Notes: a model not told the origin generated them from the sequence alone. A DNA stretch of 49,943 nucleotides from Nanobdellota archaeon (GCA_021834945.1 JAKBRA010000001.1:1-49943); one strand, 5' to 3'. Positions 41,264 to 49,943 are shown, numbered from the stretch's first letter. Numbers and translations are program-made.

Positions 41264-42052
41264 ATGGACACTTTGAAAGTTAAGCTTAAAACAATAATTT
41301 ACATGTTTGCGGTTTTATTGGCAGTTATAATTGTCGTTGTTTTGTATCTGCTATTTTTTGTGAACGGCTCAGTTACAAAAAGCGCCGGAAACAATTGGTT
41401 TAGCATAAATGGCGCTTCTCCTATAATCAATAATGGTAAACTCTGGGTAAATTTTGCCGGGATAGAGGGCTGTGAATACTGTGCAATAGAAAGATTGGCT
41501 TTTTTCGATGCTTTAAGCAACTTTGGAAATTGGAGTTATTATGGCAAGGCAGTAACGCTTAATACTTTACCGGTTACGAATTATTCCGAGCTTCCTCAGG
41601 CAAACACGTTATTTTATCATGCATATGAAGGGGACTGGACGGTGAATTTCCTTAATCCTAACTTGGTTTACACTTCCAAATACGTCAATTTTACATCCGA
41701 GGAGCTTTACAATGATCAATATCCAAGCCCTTCTTCATTGCAGTCGTTTACTCCACTTGAAAACAAGTATGTATCCAAATATGATCCGCAAGGCGCGGTC
41801 CCATTTTCGTTGATAGGTGGAAATTTCTTTGAAGTTGGGGCCGGTTCCAGTTTGGTTAATAACGGAGTTCCTATAATCTTTGCTTCGAATGGAACGGGTT
41901 ACATGCCAGATTATATAATAAACCAGTTCAATACCACAGGTTCTGCTATAAACAAAGGGATAACAGAAGAAGCGAATTACATAACTGCAATGATATGCAA
42001 AGACATAAACAACGCTGCAGCAGTTTGTTCTTCTTCTCTTCCGTCAGTTTAA
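41264..42052 (+). CDS. DUF929-like membrane-anchored thioredoxin-fold protein
   Basis: A 262-residue protein with an N-terminal transmembrane anchor (about 8-28) and an outward domain containing GCEYCAIERLAF (a CxxC motif in a thioredoxin-like helix start), GKAVTLNTLP and TLFYHAYEGDW, which fits the archaeal DUF929 group. It may act in disulfide formation of Cys-rich surface proteins such as the pilin at 36672. ATG 41264 is preferred over 41240 because a TTTATA element lies about 25 nt before it. Two further cysteines (IC and VC) lie near the C terminus. Confidence 0.6.
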   Translation: MDTLKVKLKTIIYMFAVLLAVIIVVVLYLLFFVNGSVTKSAGNNWFSINGASPIINNGKLWVNFAGIEGCEYCAIERLAFFDALSNFGNWSYYGKAVTLNTLPVTNYSELPQANTLFYHAYEGDWTVNFLNPNLVYTSKYVNFTSEELYNDQYPSPSSLQSFTPLENKYVSKYDPQGAVPFSLIGGNFFEVGAGSSLVNNGVPIIFASNGTGYMPDYIINQFNTTGSAINKGITEEANYITAMICKDINNAAAVCSSSLPSV

Positions 42053-42093
42053 CCTAGAATAACTATTAATAAGGGTTTTATTCATTAAATTGG

Positions 42094-43344
42094 ATGGTTC
42101 AACATCATTACTATAAGCATAAGCTGGATAATGGTTTGGAGGTTATCCTAAGCCCGAATAAATACCTCCACAGCACTTCTATAGACATAGGATTTAACTA
42201 CGGGTTTTTTAACGAAAAAAATAGGATGTCGGGAGTTTCCCACTTGATGGAACACATGATTTTCGAAGGCACTGGTAAAATAAGCAAGGAAAATTTAAGG
42301 AACTTGCTTGCAAATGAAACGGTGTACTGGAATGGCGAAACCGATGCTGAAATGACTTCTTACCAATTTAAGTTATTCAATTTATCGAAAGGCAAAATGA
42401 TGTTTGATGGGCTAGCGGAGATGCTTTTTAATTCAACTTTTGAAGAACAAAACCTAAAAAAGGAAAAAACAGCTGTGATCAATGAGGTGCACAGTAATTT
42501 CGGCTCTGACCTAGCATTGGAAGGGGCAGTTGCTAGGGCGTATCTATTCAAAAAACCAGCAACAACATTTTTCGGAGGCAATCCGCTAATAATCGAAAAC
42601 ATATCAAGAGACGTGGTATTTGATTCATATTCAAAGTACTATTCTCCTGGCAACGCAGTCATAGCGATTGCGGGAAATTTCAATAAAGAAAAGGCTATTG
42701 ACGGCATAACTAATGCATTTAAAAACATCGCAAAAGATACCACAACACCGAATTTAGAGGTATATACCGGTAAGACAAAATATAAAGACATACATATGAA
42801 AAGTTTCAATCCATACAAAGGGCAGTCTTCCATAATATTCGGAATGAAATTGCCGGGTGCGGATCAGCTTTATAGAAAAGGAGAAGAGGGGCGGGCAAGC
42901 ATAAGCTACATTCGAAACCTTTTGACGGAGCGTTTGACATACAGAATGCGTGACGAAGCCGGGTTGGCGTACATGGCAAATTCAGATGCTGCTATCGGAA
43001 AGCATACTGGCTATATAGTAGCTTACGCCCGAGTAAAAAATAAAAGCGTGGAAGACGGCAAGAAAATAATGTTTGGCGAAATAGAAAAAATAATAAATGG
43101 CGAGGTGGATGGCGAATCAATATCCCGCTCGAGATTAACTACAAAGTTAATCATATCCGACGTGTTTGATTCTACACTTGAGCATTCAACGGCAATATTA
43201 AGTTCTGCACTAAAATACGGCAGGTCTCCTCTTGAGCTTTATAATGAGTTTGCTAGTTTGAATTTAGATGACGTAAGGTCGGCAGCCGCAGACTATCTGA
43301 AAACCGACGGCCAGGAGGATTCCGTCCTAATCATATCGAATTAG
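42094..43344 (+). CDS. M16 family (pitrilysin/MPP-like) zinc peptidase
   Basis: A 416-residue peptidase with the inverse zinc motif: His50-x-x-Glu53-His54 in SHLMEHMIFEGTG and Glu131 in NEVHSNFGSD, the exact HxxEH-x76-E spacing of M16. It shows the N-terminal catalytic half and the C-terminal inactive half (RDEAGLAYMAN around 290). It is the short, single-chain form, likely cytoplasmic because no signal peptide is seen. It may degrade short peptides. Confidence 0.88.
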   Translation: MVQHHYYKHKLDNGLEVILSPNKYLHSTSIDIGFNYGFFNEKNRMSGVSHLMEHMIFEGTGKISKENLRNLLANETVYWNGETDAEMTSYQFKLFNLSKGKMMFDGLAEMLFNSTFEEQNLKKEKTAVINEVHSNFGSDLALEGAVARAYLFKKPATTFFGGNPLIIENISRDVVFDSYSKYYSPGNAVIAIAGNFNKEKAIDGITNAFKNIAKDTTTPNLEVYTGKTKYKDIHMKSFNPYKGQSSIIFGMKLPGADQLYRKGEEGRASISYIRNLLTERLTYRMRDEAGLAYMANSDAAIGKHTGYIVAYARVKNKSVEDGKKIMFGEIEKIINGEVDGESISRSRLTTKLIISDVFDSTLEHSTAILSSALKYGRSPLELYNEFASLNLDDVRSAAADYLKTDGQEDSVLIISN

Positions 43345-43382
43345 TTAAAACATATTTAAGCAATAAATTCACTAAAATAAGG

Positions 43383-44318
43383 ATGCTAGGAAGAAAAGTA
43401 AAAAACATAGAGATAAAAAAAAGGGAAACCGTTTCTGACTTGGTAAAAGCTTTTTCGGAGAGCGGAGGCTTCACAGCAAAGAAATTGGCTGTGGCTTCGG
43501 ATATTTTTAAAGAGATGGAAAACGACAAAAAGTGCGTTAAGTTTCTTTCTTTTCCAGCCGATGTGATATCCACAGGGTTAAGGGGAGTGATTGTGGATAT
43601 GGTGAAGAACAAACTTGTGGATGTCATAATAACTACATGTGGAACATTGGACCATGATTTAGCCAAAGTATGGAAAGACTATTATGCAGGGAACGAAATG
43701 TCAGACGACGCTAAATTAAGACAGGAAGGAATAAACCGCCTTTATAACATATTTATACCAAATGACAGCTACGGCTACGTTCTTGAAGACAAACTTATCC
43801 CAATATTAAAGGAGGCGGCAGGTCAACAGAAAGAATATTCCACAAGCGAGTTGATATCTTTCATTGGAAGCAAAATAAGCAAGGAAAAGAACGCAAAAGA
43901 GTCGATAGTCTTCTGGGCTTGGAAAAACAACATCCCTATGATAGTACCCGGAATAACGGATGGGAGCGTAGGTTCGCAGATATGGATGTATTCGCAGAAA
44001 GACAAAGATTTTAAGATTAATCTTATAAAAGATGAAGACCTTCTCGCAGGAATAGTTTTTAAGGCAAAGAAGAGTGGAGCTTTGATGCTAGGAGGCGGTA
44101 TATCCAAACATCACACAATATGGTGGAACCAGTTTAAGAATGGTTTGGACTATGCAGTATACATGACTACTGCGGTTGACTGGGACGGCAGTTTGTCAGG
44201 TGCAAGATTAGAAGAAGCAATTTCGTGGGGTAAGGTAAAACCGGAAGCAAAGCAGATAACTGTAGAAGGGGATGTTACCGTACTGCTACCGTTGTTGTAT
44301 TCTTCTTTTTTGGGGTGA
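43383..44318 (+). CDS. dys: Deoxyhypusine synthase
   Basis: Transfers the aminobutyl group of spermidine to a lysine of archaeal IF5A, the first step of hypusine formation. The 311 residues carry TCGTLDHDLAK, VPGITDGSVGSQIW and the active-site Lys242 in GGGISKHHTIWW, then TTAVDWDGSLSGARLEEAISWGK and the final EGDVT segment. NAD-binding residues are in place. With the agmatinase-family gene at 4603-5460 it fits polyamine use. It is followed by a small OB-protein gene four nt downstream. Confidence 0.96.
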   Translation: MLGRKVKNIEIKKRETVSDLVKAFSESGGFTAKKLAVASDIFKEMENDKKCVKFLSFPADVISTGLRGVIVDMVKNKLVDVIITTCGTLDHDLAKVWKDYYAGNEMSDDAKLRQEGINRLYNIFIPNDSYGYVLEDKLIPILKEAAGQQKEYSTSELISFIGSKISKEKNAKESIVFWAWKNNIPMIVPGITDGSVGSQIWMYSQKDKDFKINLIKDEDLLAGIVFKAKKSGALMLGGGISKHHTIWWNQFKNGLDYAVYMTTAVDWDGSLSGARLEEAISWGKVKPEAKQITVEGDVTVLLPLLYSSFLG

Positions 44319-44322
44319 AAAC

Positions 44323-44607
44323 ATGAAAATATCGGAATTGAAAGACGGAATGAGTGACATAGACTTGTCGGCTGAAATAACCGAGATAGGAGAAGCGAGA
44401 GAAGTCATGACGAAGTTCGGCAGCAATAAGGTTGCTACCGCAAAAATAAAAGATGACAGCGGAGAATGCAAGCTTTCTTTGTGGGGCAAGCAAATCGAGA
44501 TGTTCTCTGTCGGGGACAATGTTGAAATAAGCAAAGGCTACGTTAAATCCTTTAGGGATGAGCTGCAGGTTAATGTCGGTAAAACAGGATCTATAAGAAA
44601 GCTTTAA
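44323..44607 (+). CDS. Single OB-fold nucleic-acid-binding protein
   Basis: A 94-residue single-domain OB protein starting at ATG 44323, four nt after the dys stop, with GGGGTGA as ribosome site. A longer in-frame start at 44272 would lie inside dys and is rejected. The strands (MSDIDLSAEITEIGEAREVMTKFG, VATAKIKDDSGECKLSLWG, VGDNVEISKGYVKSFRDELQVNVG) match the first RPA OB domain of archaea. It may be a small single-strand binding factor beside the full RPA at 45467-46372. Confidence 0.7.
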   Translation: MKISELKDGMSDIDLSAEITEIGEAREVMTKFGSNKVATAKIKDDSGECKLSLWGKQIEMFSVGDNVEISKGYVKSFRDELQVNVGKTGSIRKL

Positions 44608-44610
44608 ATT

Positions 44611-45462
44611 ATGCTTTATTCATACTTAGTATCCCTTCTTGTAATACTTGTAGGATTCTCGCTGTATCCGTTGATATCAAAAAAATACATAGGGGGAGTA
44701 GGTTACAGGAAATTTATACCGATATTCCTTGGATTTTCGGCGATTGGTACGTTGTTCGTTCCGTTCTTAGTTTATGGACATTTTACGTTTGACGCGGGAT
44801 ACATTCCATTACTCGCGCTTTTGGGTGCAATGTATACCTTTGCAATGTATCTAGCCCTTTATTCAGTAGAGCACTACAACATATCCATAATCAATACAAT
44901 CATGGGCTCACAGCAGGTTCTTATAGCACTGTTTAGCAGCGTCTTCTTTTTTATTTCAGAGTTAAGAACCGTTATCATCCCGTTTTTAATCGTCATTGCA
45001 GGAGTGCTGATCCTTTTGTTTAATGAAGGTGGAAAAACAAGGTTCTCCAAATATGCAGCGTTTACGTTGATAGCCGTGTTGATGTGGGTTTTTATGTGGG
45101 TATTGTTTTACACCATAAACACCGGTTTTCCACTGCTTTACTATGCAGTACTGCAGTCGTTTGCGTTCTTGTTCTGCCTGCCGGTAGCGTTGCTGCAGAA
45201 CAAGCACAAGTCTATATCCTACTACCTGTCTGACAGAAAATTCAATTACATAGCCCTGGCTGGAATACTGAATGGTGTAGCTACGGTGGTATTCTCATTT
45301 GCTTACAAGTTCAATGCCGTTTTGACTCCTTTTGTGGCACAGCTAGCCATTCCAATAGTCATCGTAGCGTCATTTTTGTTCCTCAGCGACCGGCCCAAAA
45401 AGTTTGGCGTAATAGGGATAATAGTCATAACTCTTGGTTCGTTTTTGTACATCGTGGTCTGA
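44611..45462 (+). CDS. DMT/EamA-family transporter
   Basis: A 283-residue integral membrane protein with about ten hydrophobic segments in two equal halves, typical of the drug/metabolite (EamA) transporter fold. Marks include NISIINTIMGSQQVLIALFS in the first half and LAGILNGVATVVFSFAYKFN with an AQLAIPIVIV helix and a final LYIVV segment in the second half. It may export or import a small organic solute. It starts four nt after the OB-protein gene, so it is likely co-transcribed with dys, and ends four bp from the convergent RPA gene. Confidence 0.75.
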   Translation: MLYSYLVSLLVILVGFSLYPLISKKYIGGVGYRKFIPIFLGFSAIGTLFVPFLVYGHFTFDAGYIPLLALLGAMYTFAMYLALYSVEHYNISIINTIMGSQQVLIALFSSVFFFISELRTVIIPFLIVIAGVLILLFNEGGKTRFSKYAAFTLIAVLMWVFMWVLFYTINTGFPLLYYAVLQSFAFLFCLPVALLQNKHKSISYYLSDRKFNYIALAGILNGVATVVFSFAYKFNAVLTPFVAQLAIPIVIVASFLFLSDRPKKFGVIGIIVITLGSFLYIVV

Positions 45463-45466
45463 TGTT

Positions 45467-46372
45467 TTACGCTTCAAGGGAATATTCAGTTTTGCCTATC
45501 TTTCTCGCGGTGAGAGAATAATTATCATTAAACTTGTTCATTTTCGCGTTTACATCTACTTGATACAAGCCGAATGAGATATCGTTAAGTTTGTCTTTTA
45601 TTTCTTGGCTTTGTGAAAGCTTCAGAAGTGCATCGGCTTGCCTGTCAAAGAATGTTATGCTTGAACTGTAAACGCCATCATCAAGTATGCCCCTTATGCG
45701 AAGGGTTTTTGACAGTGCTTTGTCCTTGTGTATGTCGCATTCAACATCTACCTTCTTTTTGCATATATTACACCTGATAAGGTAAATATCGTCGGAAAAC
45801 AGCCTTGTTATGAATCCATTGATGTCTGCCGTTTCCCCGTCTTTTATGTCCTTTATTTTCTTATACTCTGTTTTTGTTTCTTCTTTCTTTTGGATGGTGT
45901 TTGAGTTTACAGAGATTGCGCTTCCGCTTCCAAGATTCAATTCAATCATCCCGTTAAAAGGATTCTCCTTTGAGTATGCATTAGCTATTGAAATATTCTC
46001 TCCGTCTTTGCTGCCCATTATCTTATCTATGTAGTTTTCATTCCAGGTCACCACTGGTATCTCCCCAGTTTCGTCTTCTACCACAAAGTTCATTACCCTC
46101 GCTTCTCTTCCCTTTACAGTTACTGTCCTCGGGGGAAATTTTCTTTTTATCTTTGCCGACAAGTTTACATGGTTTATCCTCTGGTTTATCTCGTTTATCT
46201 TGTAATCTCTTTTTATCGGTATTATGCCATTCTCTGTCGCGAGCATCCGTAATATGGCGTCTTCCGTTAACTCCGGAAACTGCTTTTTCCTCTGGTTTAT
46301 CTCGTTAAGTATTTCTTCCTTTGACATCTTGCCCTTTTCATTTATCTTGTCAATTATCCATTCTTCCATCAT
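45467..46372 (-). CDS. Replication protein A-like ssDNA-binding protein
   Basis: A 301-residue archaeal RPA. It has an N-terminal helical extension (1-65, EEILNEINQRKKQFPELTEDAI), a first OB domain (about 68-165, VNLSAKIKRKFPPRT, ARVMNFVVEDETGEIPVVTW), a linker, and a second OB domain (180-300) that contains a zinc-finger-like CNICKKKVDVECDIH. It binds single-stranded DNA in replication and repair. The start overlaps the manB stop: ATG 46372 gives ATGA, or ATG 46369 gives TGATG. Confidence 0.82.
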   Translation of the reverse strand: MMEEWIIDKINEKGKMSKEEILNEINQRKKQFPELTEDAILRMLATENGIIPIKRDYKINEINQRINHVNLSAKIKRKFPPRTVTVKGREARVMNFVVEDETGEIPVVTWNENYIDKIMGSKDGENISIANAYSKENPFNGMIELNLGSGSAISVNSNTIQKKEETKTEYKKIKDIKDGETADINGFITRLFSDDIYLIRCNICKKKVDVECDIHKDKALSKTLRIRGILDDGVYSSSITFFDRQADALLKLSQSQEIKDKLNDISFGLYQVDVNAKMNKFNDNYSLTARKIGKTEYSLEA

Positions 46373-47640
46373 TTTATGACCGACTCAACCGTAGCTTTTA
46401 TCTCTTTGTACGATTCTTCGTCCCTCCCTTCGTAGTATACCCTAAGTATAGGTTCAGTATTGGATTTTCTGAATAGCATAAATCCGTGTTCATTTATTAT
46501 CTTTATGCCGTCGATTTTTTCGGTTTTTCCGAATCTAGCGGCGCTTTTTTCTATTCTAACCATTTTGGCGGTTCTTTCTGCTTCATTTTTGAACGGCAGA
46601 GACAAAGACCCAAAATAAATTTTCGGGAATTGACTAACAAGCTTACTCAGCTTCTTTCCCGTTTTATTCAATATGCTTGCTAATAGAACTCCCCCCAGTA
46701 ATCCATCTGAGAATGGGAAGTACCTTGCAAAATAATAATGCGATGCAGTTTCTACACCCAGGTCGAATTTTTTATCGGCAAGCCTTTTTTCTATGTTCGG
46801 CCTGCCTACCTTTGAATACGTTATTTTTGCGAATTCTTCAAGGTGCGAAGAGCAGGCCACCGTAGCCACTACTTTCTTAAGTTTTAGGTACTTGATGAAT
46901 ATCATCGTTATAACCATCGGATCTACAAAAGCACCGTTTTCGTCTACAAAGGCTACCCTGTCTCCGTCCGCGTCGAACTGCATACCCAAATCAAGCCTAT
47001 TTGCTTTAACCATCCTCCCCAGCTCAATGGCGTTTTCTTTTATCGGTTCTGGGGTTTTGCCATAAAAATTGCCGTCCGGCTTTTTGTGCAGTAGTTTAAC
47101 TTTACAGCCTAACCTTTTTAAAACATCAGGAGCTATGCTTGTCGTTGAGCCGCCCATACTGTCTATCCCTATTTTAAGCTTCATCTTTTTGATTCCCTTC
47201 GTTATGTAACCTATGTACCTTTCGTAGTAATCTCCTTCCTTTAAGCTGCCGATATTTTCGGCAAACTCTTCAGTATCATATATTTTCTTTATCTTTTCAG
47301 GCGTGACGGTGACTCCATTGTTGTAAGGCAGCAAACCAGTATACCTTGCGGGATTGTGGGAGGCGGTTATGCACAGGCCGTTCGTTTTTTCCATAAACGA
47401 GGCAAATACCGGTATCATTATGGGCCCTAACCCCAAATCCACAACTTCTTTTCCGCTTTCTATCAGACCTTTTTTAACGTAGTCTTTTATGGCAAGACTT
47501 CCAATCCTATTGTCATAGCCTAAAAATATTTTTCTGCCTTTCAAAGACGTTGCTATGGCCCTGCTTATCCTGTATGCCTTCTCTTCATCTATTTCCTGCG
47601 GGTATAATCCACGTATGTCGTATTCCTTAAATATCTCCAT
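46369..47640 (-). CDS. manB: Phosphomannomutase/phosphoglucomutase
   Basis: Interconverts hexose 6- and 1-phosphates, supplying sugar nucleotides for glycosylation. The 423 residues show the catalytic phosphoserine Ser94 in CITASHNP, the metal loop DADGDR near 224-229, the sugar-binding ETASHYYFA near 285, and the phosphate loop RKSNTEPILRVYYEG. It overlaps rpa by one to four nt. It has its own TATA-like element near 47665. This fits the abundant Asn-x-Ser/Thr sequons in exported proteins here. Confidence 0.92.
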   Translation of the reverse strand: MEIFKEYDIRGLYPQEIDEEKAYRISRAIATSLKGRKIFLGYDNRIGSLAIKDYVKKGLIESGKEVVDLGLGPIMIPVFASFMEKTNGLCITASHNPARYTGLLPYNNGVTVTPEKIKKIYDTEEFAENIGSLKEGDYYERYIGYITKGIKKMKLKIGIDSMGGSTTSIAPDVLKRLGCKVKLLHKKPDGNFYGKTPEPIKENAIELGRMVKANRLDLGMQFDADGDRVAFVDENGAFVDPMVITMIFIKYLKLKKVVATVACSSHLEEFAKITYSKVGRPNIEKRLADKKFDLGVETASHYYFARYFPFSDGLLGGVLLASILNKTGKKLSKLVSQFPKIYFGSLSLPFKNEAERTAKMVRIEKSAARFGKTEKIDGIKIINEHGFMLFRKSNTEPILRVYYEGRDEESYKEIKATVESVIK

Positions 47641-47680
47641 AGATTATATTGTGTCTGATAATATAAAAATAATCAAGGCG

Positions 47681-48703
47681 TTATCCGCTGACTATCCTGC
47701 CTATCGCAATCTTTAACCCTTTTATGCTTTCCTCCTTATCCGCATTAAGATCATTAAAGAAAGGCAGTTTTGCAAGCATCGGCAGGGAGATTTTTACGCT
47801 GCTACTCCCTATTTCATTTTTTTCGCCGCATTTTTTGCATACAAAGTAACTCATGTTCTCTATAACTCCGATTACAGGGATGTTAAGACTCTTTGCGACA
47901 ACGATCGTTTTCTTGCCTATTAAATTTGAAAGTTCTTGCGGAGTCGTTACTATTACGGTTCCGTCTACTGGTATGGACTGGAATACCGTTATAGGTGCAT
48001 CGCTTGTTCCGGGCGGAAGATCCAAAAAAAGTATGTCTAACTCTCCCCAGTTAGTGTCGTTGTACATCTGTTTTATTGCGCTGGAAACTAAAGGGCCGCG
48101 CCATATTATTGCTTCAACGTCTGTAAGCATATCCACGGACATAATTTCTATCCCGTCTTTTATCACAGGGATTATCTTCTCGTCTTTATCCGCATATGCC
48201 CTCTCTTTTATGTTAAACAGTGAGGTTATGGACGGGCCAGATATGTCGCAGTCCAGTATGCCTGTTTTGTAGCCCATTGAATTTGCAGTTTCGGCCAAAA
48301 GTTTTACTACGGTGCTTTTTCCAACGCCACCTTTTGCAGAGTAAACTGCAATTATTTTTTTTATGCTTTTTTTCTCGTATCTTTCTATGCTTTGCGGCAT
48401 CGTTATGCGCTCCTTTCTTATAACGTCTTTTATATCGTCCAATTCCTTTTTAGTCATGAACCCAAAGTTTACTTCTACATCATCATATCCTCTCTCCTTA
48501 AGCGCCTTTTTAACGTCTTTCTCTATAGTTGAGGATAAGGGGCAGCCAGGCACCGTTAATTTTATGTTTACCTTTGTTTTTCCGTTTTCCTCTTCTACGG
48601 AATCAATCATTCTAAGCTTTACTATGCTCAAGCCTATCTCAGGATCTTTTATGGGTTCTATTGCGTCAATTATACCTTTGAGTCTGTCGCCTTCTAATTT
48701 CAT
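47681..48703 (-). CDS. Mrp/NBP35-family Fe-S carrier ATPase with N-terminal MIP18 domain
   Basis: Carries and delivers [4Fe-4S] clusters. The 340 residues begin with a MIP18/DUF59 domain (about 1-85, with Cys54 in PGCPLSS), then the ParA-like ATPase: Walker A KGGVGKST at 124-131, DCDISGPSI and LDLPPGTSD. The cluster-binding CKKC pair lies near 275. The protein follows radA by 17 nt in the same operon. It would serve SDH, the oxidoreductase and the Cas4-like nuclease. Confidence 0.92.
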   Translation of the reverse strand: MKLEGDRLKGIIDAIEPIKDPEIGLSIVKLRMIDSVEEENGKTKVNIKLTVPGCPLSSTIEKDVKKALKERGYDDVEVNFGFMTKKELDDIKDVIRKERITMPQSIERYEKKSIKKIIAVYSAKGGVGKSTVVKLLAETANSMGYKTGILDCDISGPSITSLFNIKERAYADKDEKIIPVIKDGIEIMSVDMLTDVEAIIWRGPLVSSAIKQMYNDTNWGELDILFLDLPPGTSDAPITVFQSIPVDGTVIVTTPQELSNLIGKKTIVVAKSLNIPVIGVIENMSYFVCKKCGEKNEIGSSSVKISLPMLAKLPFFNDLNADKEESIKGLKIAIGRIVSG

Positions 48704-48720
48704 GTTTTACCAAAACAGGA

Positions 48721-49743
48721 TTATTTTTTCTTTTCTTCTTCTATGTCAGTTATACCGTTCGATGTAATCTCAAAAGACGCTTCTCCTTCCGGCAAACTCG
48801 GGGAATCGACTAGTTTTGCGACTCTCGAGCCCTTCTTTCCCTTTCTGAGGTATATTCTGTAAGTTGCTACGTGTCCTATTATGTGGCCACCAACTGCTGT
48901 CGTTGGATCTCCAAACATAACGTCTGGCCTGGCCATTACCTGGTTTGTTATGTAAACTGCTACGTTGAATCGATCAGCAAGTCTTTGTAGGTTGTGCAGC
49001 ACAACATTTACCTTTTGCTGTCTGTCAGCCAAAGTCCCTCTGCCGACGTATTCTGCACGGAACAGGGCCATCATGCTGTCTACCACTATCAATTTTATCT
49101 TAGGATCCGCATTTATAAGTTCAGGTATTTTGTCTACCAAAAGAACCTGGTGGTCAGAGGAGTAGGCCCTTCCTATTTTTATGTTCTGAAGAGCTTGTTT
49201 TGAGTCCAGACCCTTTACTGCTGCCAATTGTTCAATTCTTGCCGGCCTAAACGTTCCTTCGGTATCAATCCATATAGCATGTCCTTCCAACCCGCCTTTT
49301 TCTAACGGCAGTTGTACATCTACTGCCAGCTGGAAGGCGATCTGGCTTTTTCCAGAACCGTACTCACCATAGCATTCAGTTATGGACTGTGTTTCTACAC
49401 CACCGCCCAACAAAATATTAAGAGCTTCACTTCCAGTAGATATTCTCTGCACGCTTTTTCTTTTGTCCTCGAATTCTAATCCAGACATGAAATTCATTTT
49501 CGATGCTTCGCGCGCCTCCGCTACGATTTTTCTTGCCGTCGGCTCTCCAATGTCGCATACTTCTACCAAGGTCAATGGATTTGCAGTCGCAAGTGCTATT
49601 ATATCCTGATAACCTGCATTTCTTATTTTCGAAGCAATGGCGCTGCCGACTCCCGGCAAATCTTTTATGTCCTTGTATTCAAAGTCCGAACTTACTTCTT
49701 TTTCATCAGTTGCTTCATTCTGCTCGATTTCGTCTTCTTCCAT
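48721..49743 (-). CDS. radA: DNA repair and recombination protein RadA
   Basis: Archaeal RecA/Rad51 recombinase. The 340-residue protein has an acidic N terminus, a helix-hairpin-helix domain (about 25-75), the polymerisation-type segment NFMSG, Walker A GEYGSGKS at 126-133, WIDTEGTFRPARIEQLA, Walker B LIVVDSMM, VGRGTLADRQQ, and loop 2 near DPTTAVGG. No intein interrupts it. A GTGAGGT ribosome site seven nt after the stop of the upstream gene indicates co-transcription. It is followed by the Mrp gene. Confidence 0.97.
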   Translation of the reverse strand: MEEDEIEQNEATDEKEVSSDFEYKDIKDLPGVGSAIASKIRNAGYQDIIALATANPLTLVEVCDIGEPTARKIVAEAREASKMNFMSGLEFEDKRKSVQRISTGSEALNILLGGGVETQSITECYGEYGSGKSQIAFQLAVDVQLPLEKGGLEGHAIWIDTEGTFRPARIEQLAAVKGLDSKQALQNIKIGRAYSSDHQVLLVDKIPELINADPKIKLIVVDSMMALFRAEYVGRGTLADRQQKVNVVLHNLQRLADRFNVAVYITNQVMARPDVMFGDPTTAVGGHIIGHVATYRIYLRKGKKGSRVAKLVDSPSLPEGEASFEITSNGITDIEEEKKK

Positions 49744-49750
49744 TTTTACC

Positions 49751-49943
49751 TCACTTTACCCTGTTCAATACAATTGTAGTATCTGTCCTGCCGATTCCTT
49801 TTTCTTTTCTTAATTGCGAAACGACAAAATTTGAAAGTTCTTCTATGTTGCTGTATTTTAATCTTACCAATAAATCCCACTGGCCACTTATAAGCATGAC
49901 TTCTGTTACTTTTTCATCGCTGCTAATCGCCTTTGCTATTTCT
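49751..49943 (-). CDS. Lrp/AsnC-family regulator, C-terminal part (5' end outside window)
   Basis: The minus-strand frame is open to the right edge. The visible 63 residues (SSDEKVTEVMLISGQWDLL, VRLKYSNIEELSNFVVSQLR, GIGRTDTTIVLNRVK) match the RAM/ligand-binding domain of Lrp/AsnC proteins, with the GQWDLLV strand and TTIVL end typical. The DNA-binding half, if present, is outside the window; stand-alone RAM proteins also exist in archaea. It ends seven nt before radA, so it may be in one operon. Confidence 0.75.
   Translation of the reverse strand, partial: EIAKAISSDEKVTEVMLISGQWDLLVRLKYSNIEELSNFVVSQLRKEKGIGRTDTTIVLNRVK

Noticed and set aside
44272..44322. Longer N terminus for the single-OB protein inside dys
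   Set aside because: The added residues are Cys-rich and unlike an OB protein, and a good ribosome site precedes ATG 44323.
49751..49943. Complete small RAM-domain protein
   Set aside because: The frame is still open at the window edge, so the start and possible DNA-binding domain cannot be judged.

Overview
The window reads as a chromosomal segment of a small-genome archaeon. It is AT-rich and very densely coded. It carries an Orc1/Cdc6 initiator beside an origin with archaeal origin-recognition-box repeats, and RadA, RPA-type OB proteins, an archaeal ATP-dependent DNA ligase, deoxyhypusine synthase and an archaeal tRNA-Phe gene. Many starts lie about 25 nt downstream of a TATA-like element with no Shine-Dalgarno, as expected for leaderless archaeal mRNAs. 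A nearly complete oxidative TCA gene set together with many small unknown membrane proteins suggests an ARMAN-type (Micrarchaeota/Parvarchaeota-like) DPANN lineage. That placement is inference from gene content; no rRNA is present to confirm it.

Layout. 1-4602: tail of a membrane-anchored protein, then a type IV pilus/secretion ATPase and its polytopic platform protein. 4603-7209 (minus): DNA ligase followed by an agmatinase/arginase-family enzyme. 7247-17000: central carbon block. Succinate dehydrogenase sdhABC plus an unlisted 57-aa membrane protein (plus strand) converges on sucC-sucD, thioredoxin, 2-oxoacid:ferredoxin oxidoreductase alpha and beta, and citrate synthase (minus strand). 17149-22061: two overlapping CPA-type antiporters, class II fumarase and a two-domain nucleotide-metabolism-like protein. 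22113-28806: PAP2 phosphatase, Cas4-like nuclease, SufS/SufU, NAD(P)HX epimerase, ferritin-like/VIT1 metal transporter and several small unknown proteins.

28857-30527: Cdc6 and a roughly 400-bp non-coding origin with three origin-recognition-box-like repeats and an AT-rich unwinding region. 30528-37025: an origin-proximal block of little-known genes: a secreted Asn/Ser/Gly-rich surface protein, a cross-brace zinc protein, a HerA/VirB4-like ATPase, an HExxH protein, a two-TM protein and a Cys-rich pilin. 37154-45462: DeoC-fold protein lacking catalytic residues, M20 peptidase, exported PsbP-like protein, tRNA-Phe, tandem V4R protein, DUF929-like protein, M16 peptidase, deoxyhypusine synthase, a single-OB protein and a DMT transporter. 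45467-49943 (minus): an Lrp-type partial gene, RadA and Mrp, then phosphomannomutase and RPA.

How it works together. Ferredoxin-linked 2-oxoacid oxidation, succinyl-CoA synthetase, SDH, fumarase and citrate synthase give most of a TCA cycle; aconitase, isocitrate dehydrogenase and malate dehydrogenase are not in this window. SufS/SufU and Mrp would supply Fe-S clusters to SDH, the oxidoreductase and the Cas4-like nuclease. The replication and repair genes (Cdc6, RPA, RadA, ligase) are spread through the window. The least explained and most interesting part is the surface/ATPase block beside the origin, which may form a cell-surface translocation machine together with the pilus ATPase genes at the left end. 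No CRISPR array, insertion sequence or prophage was seen.
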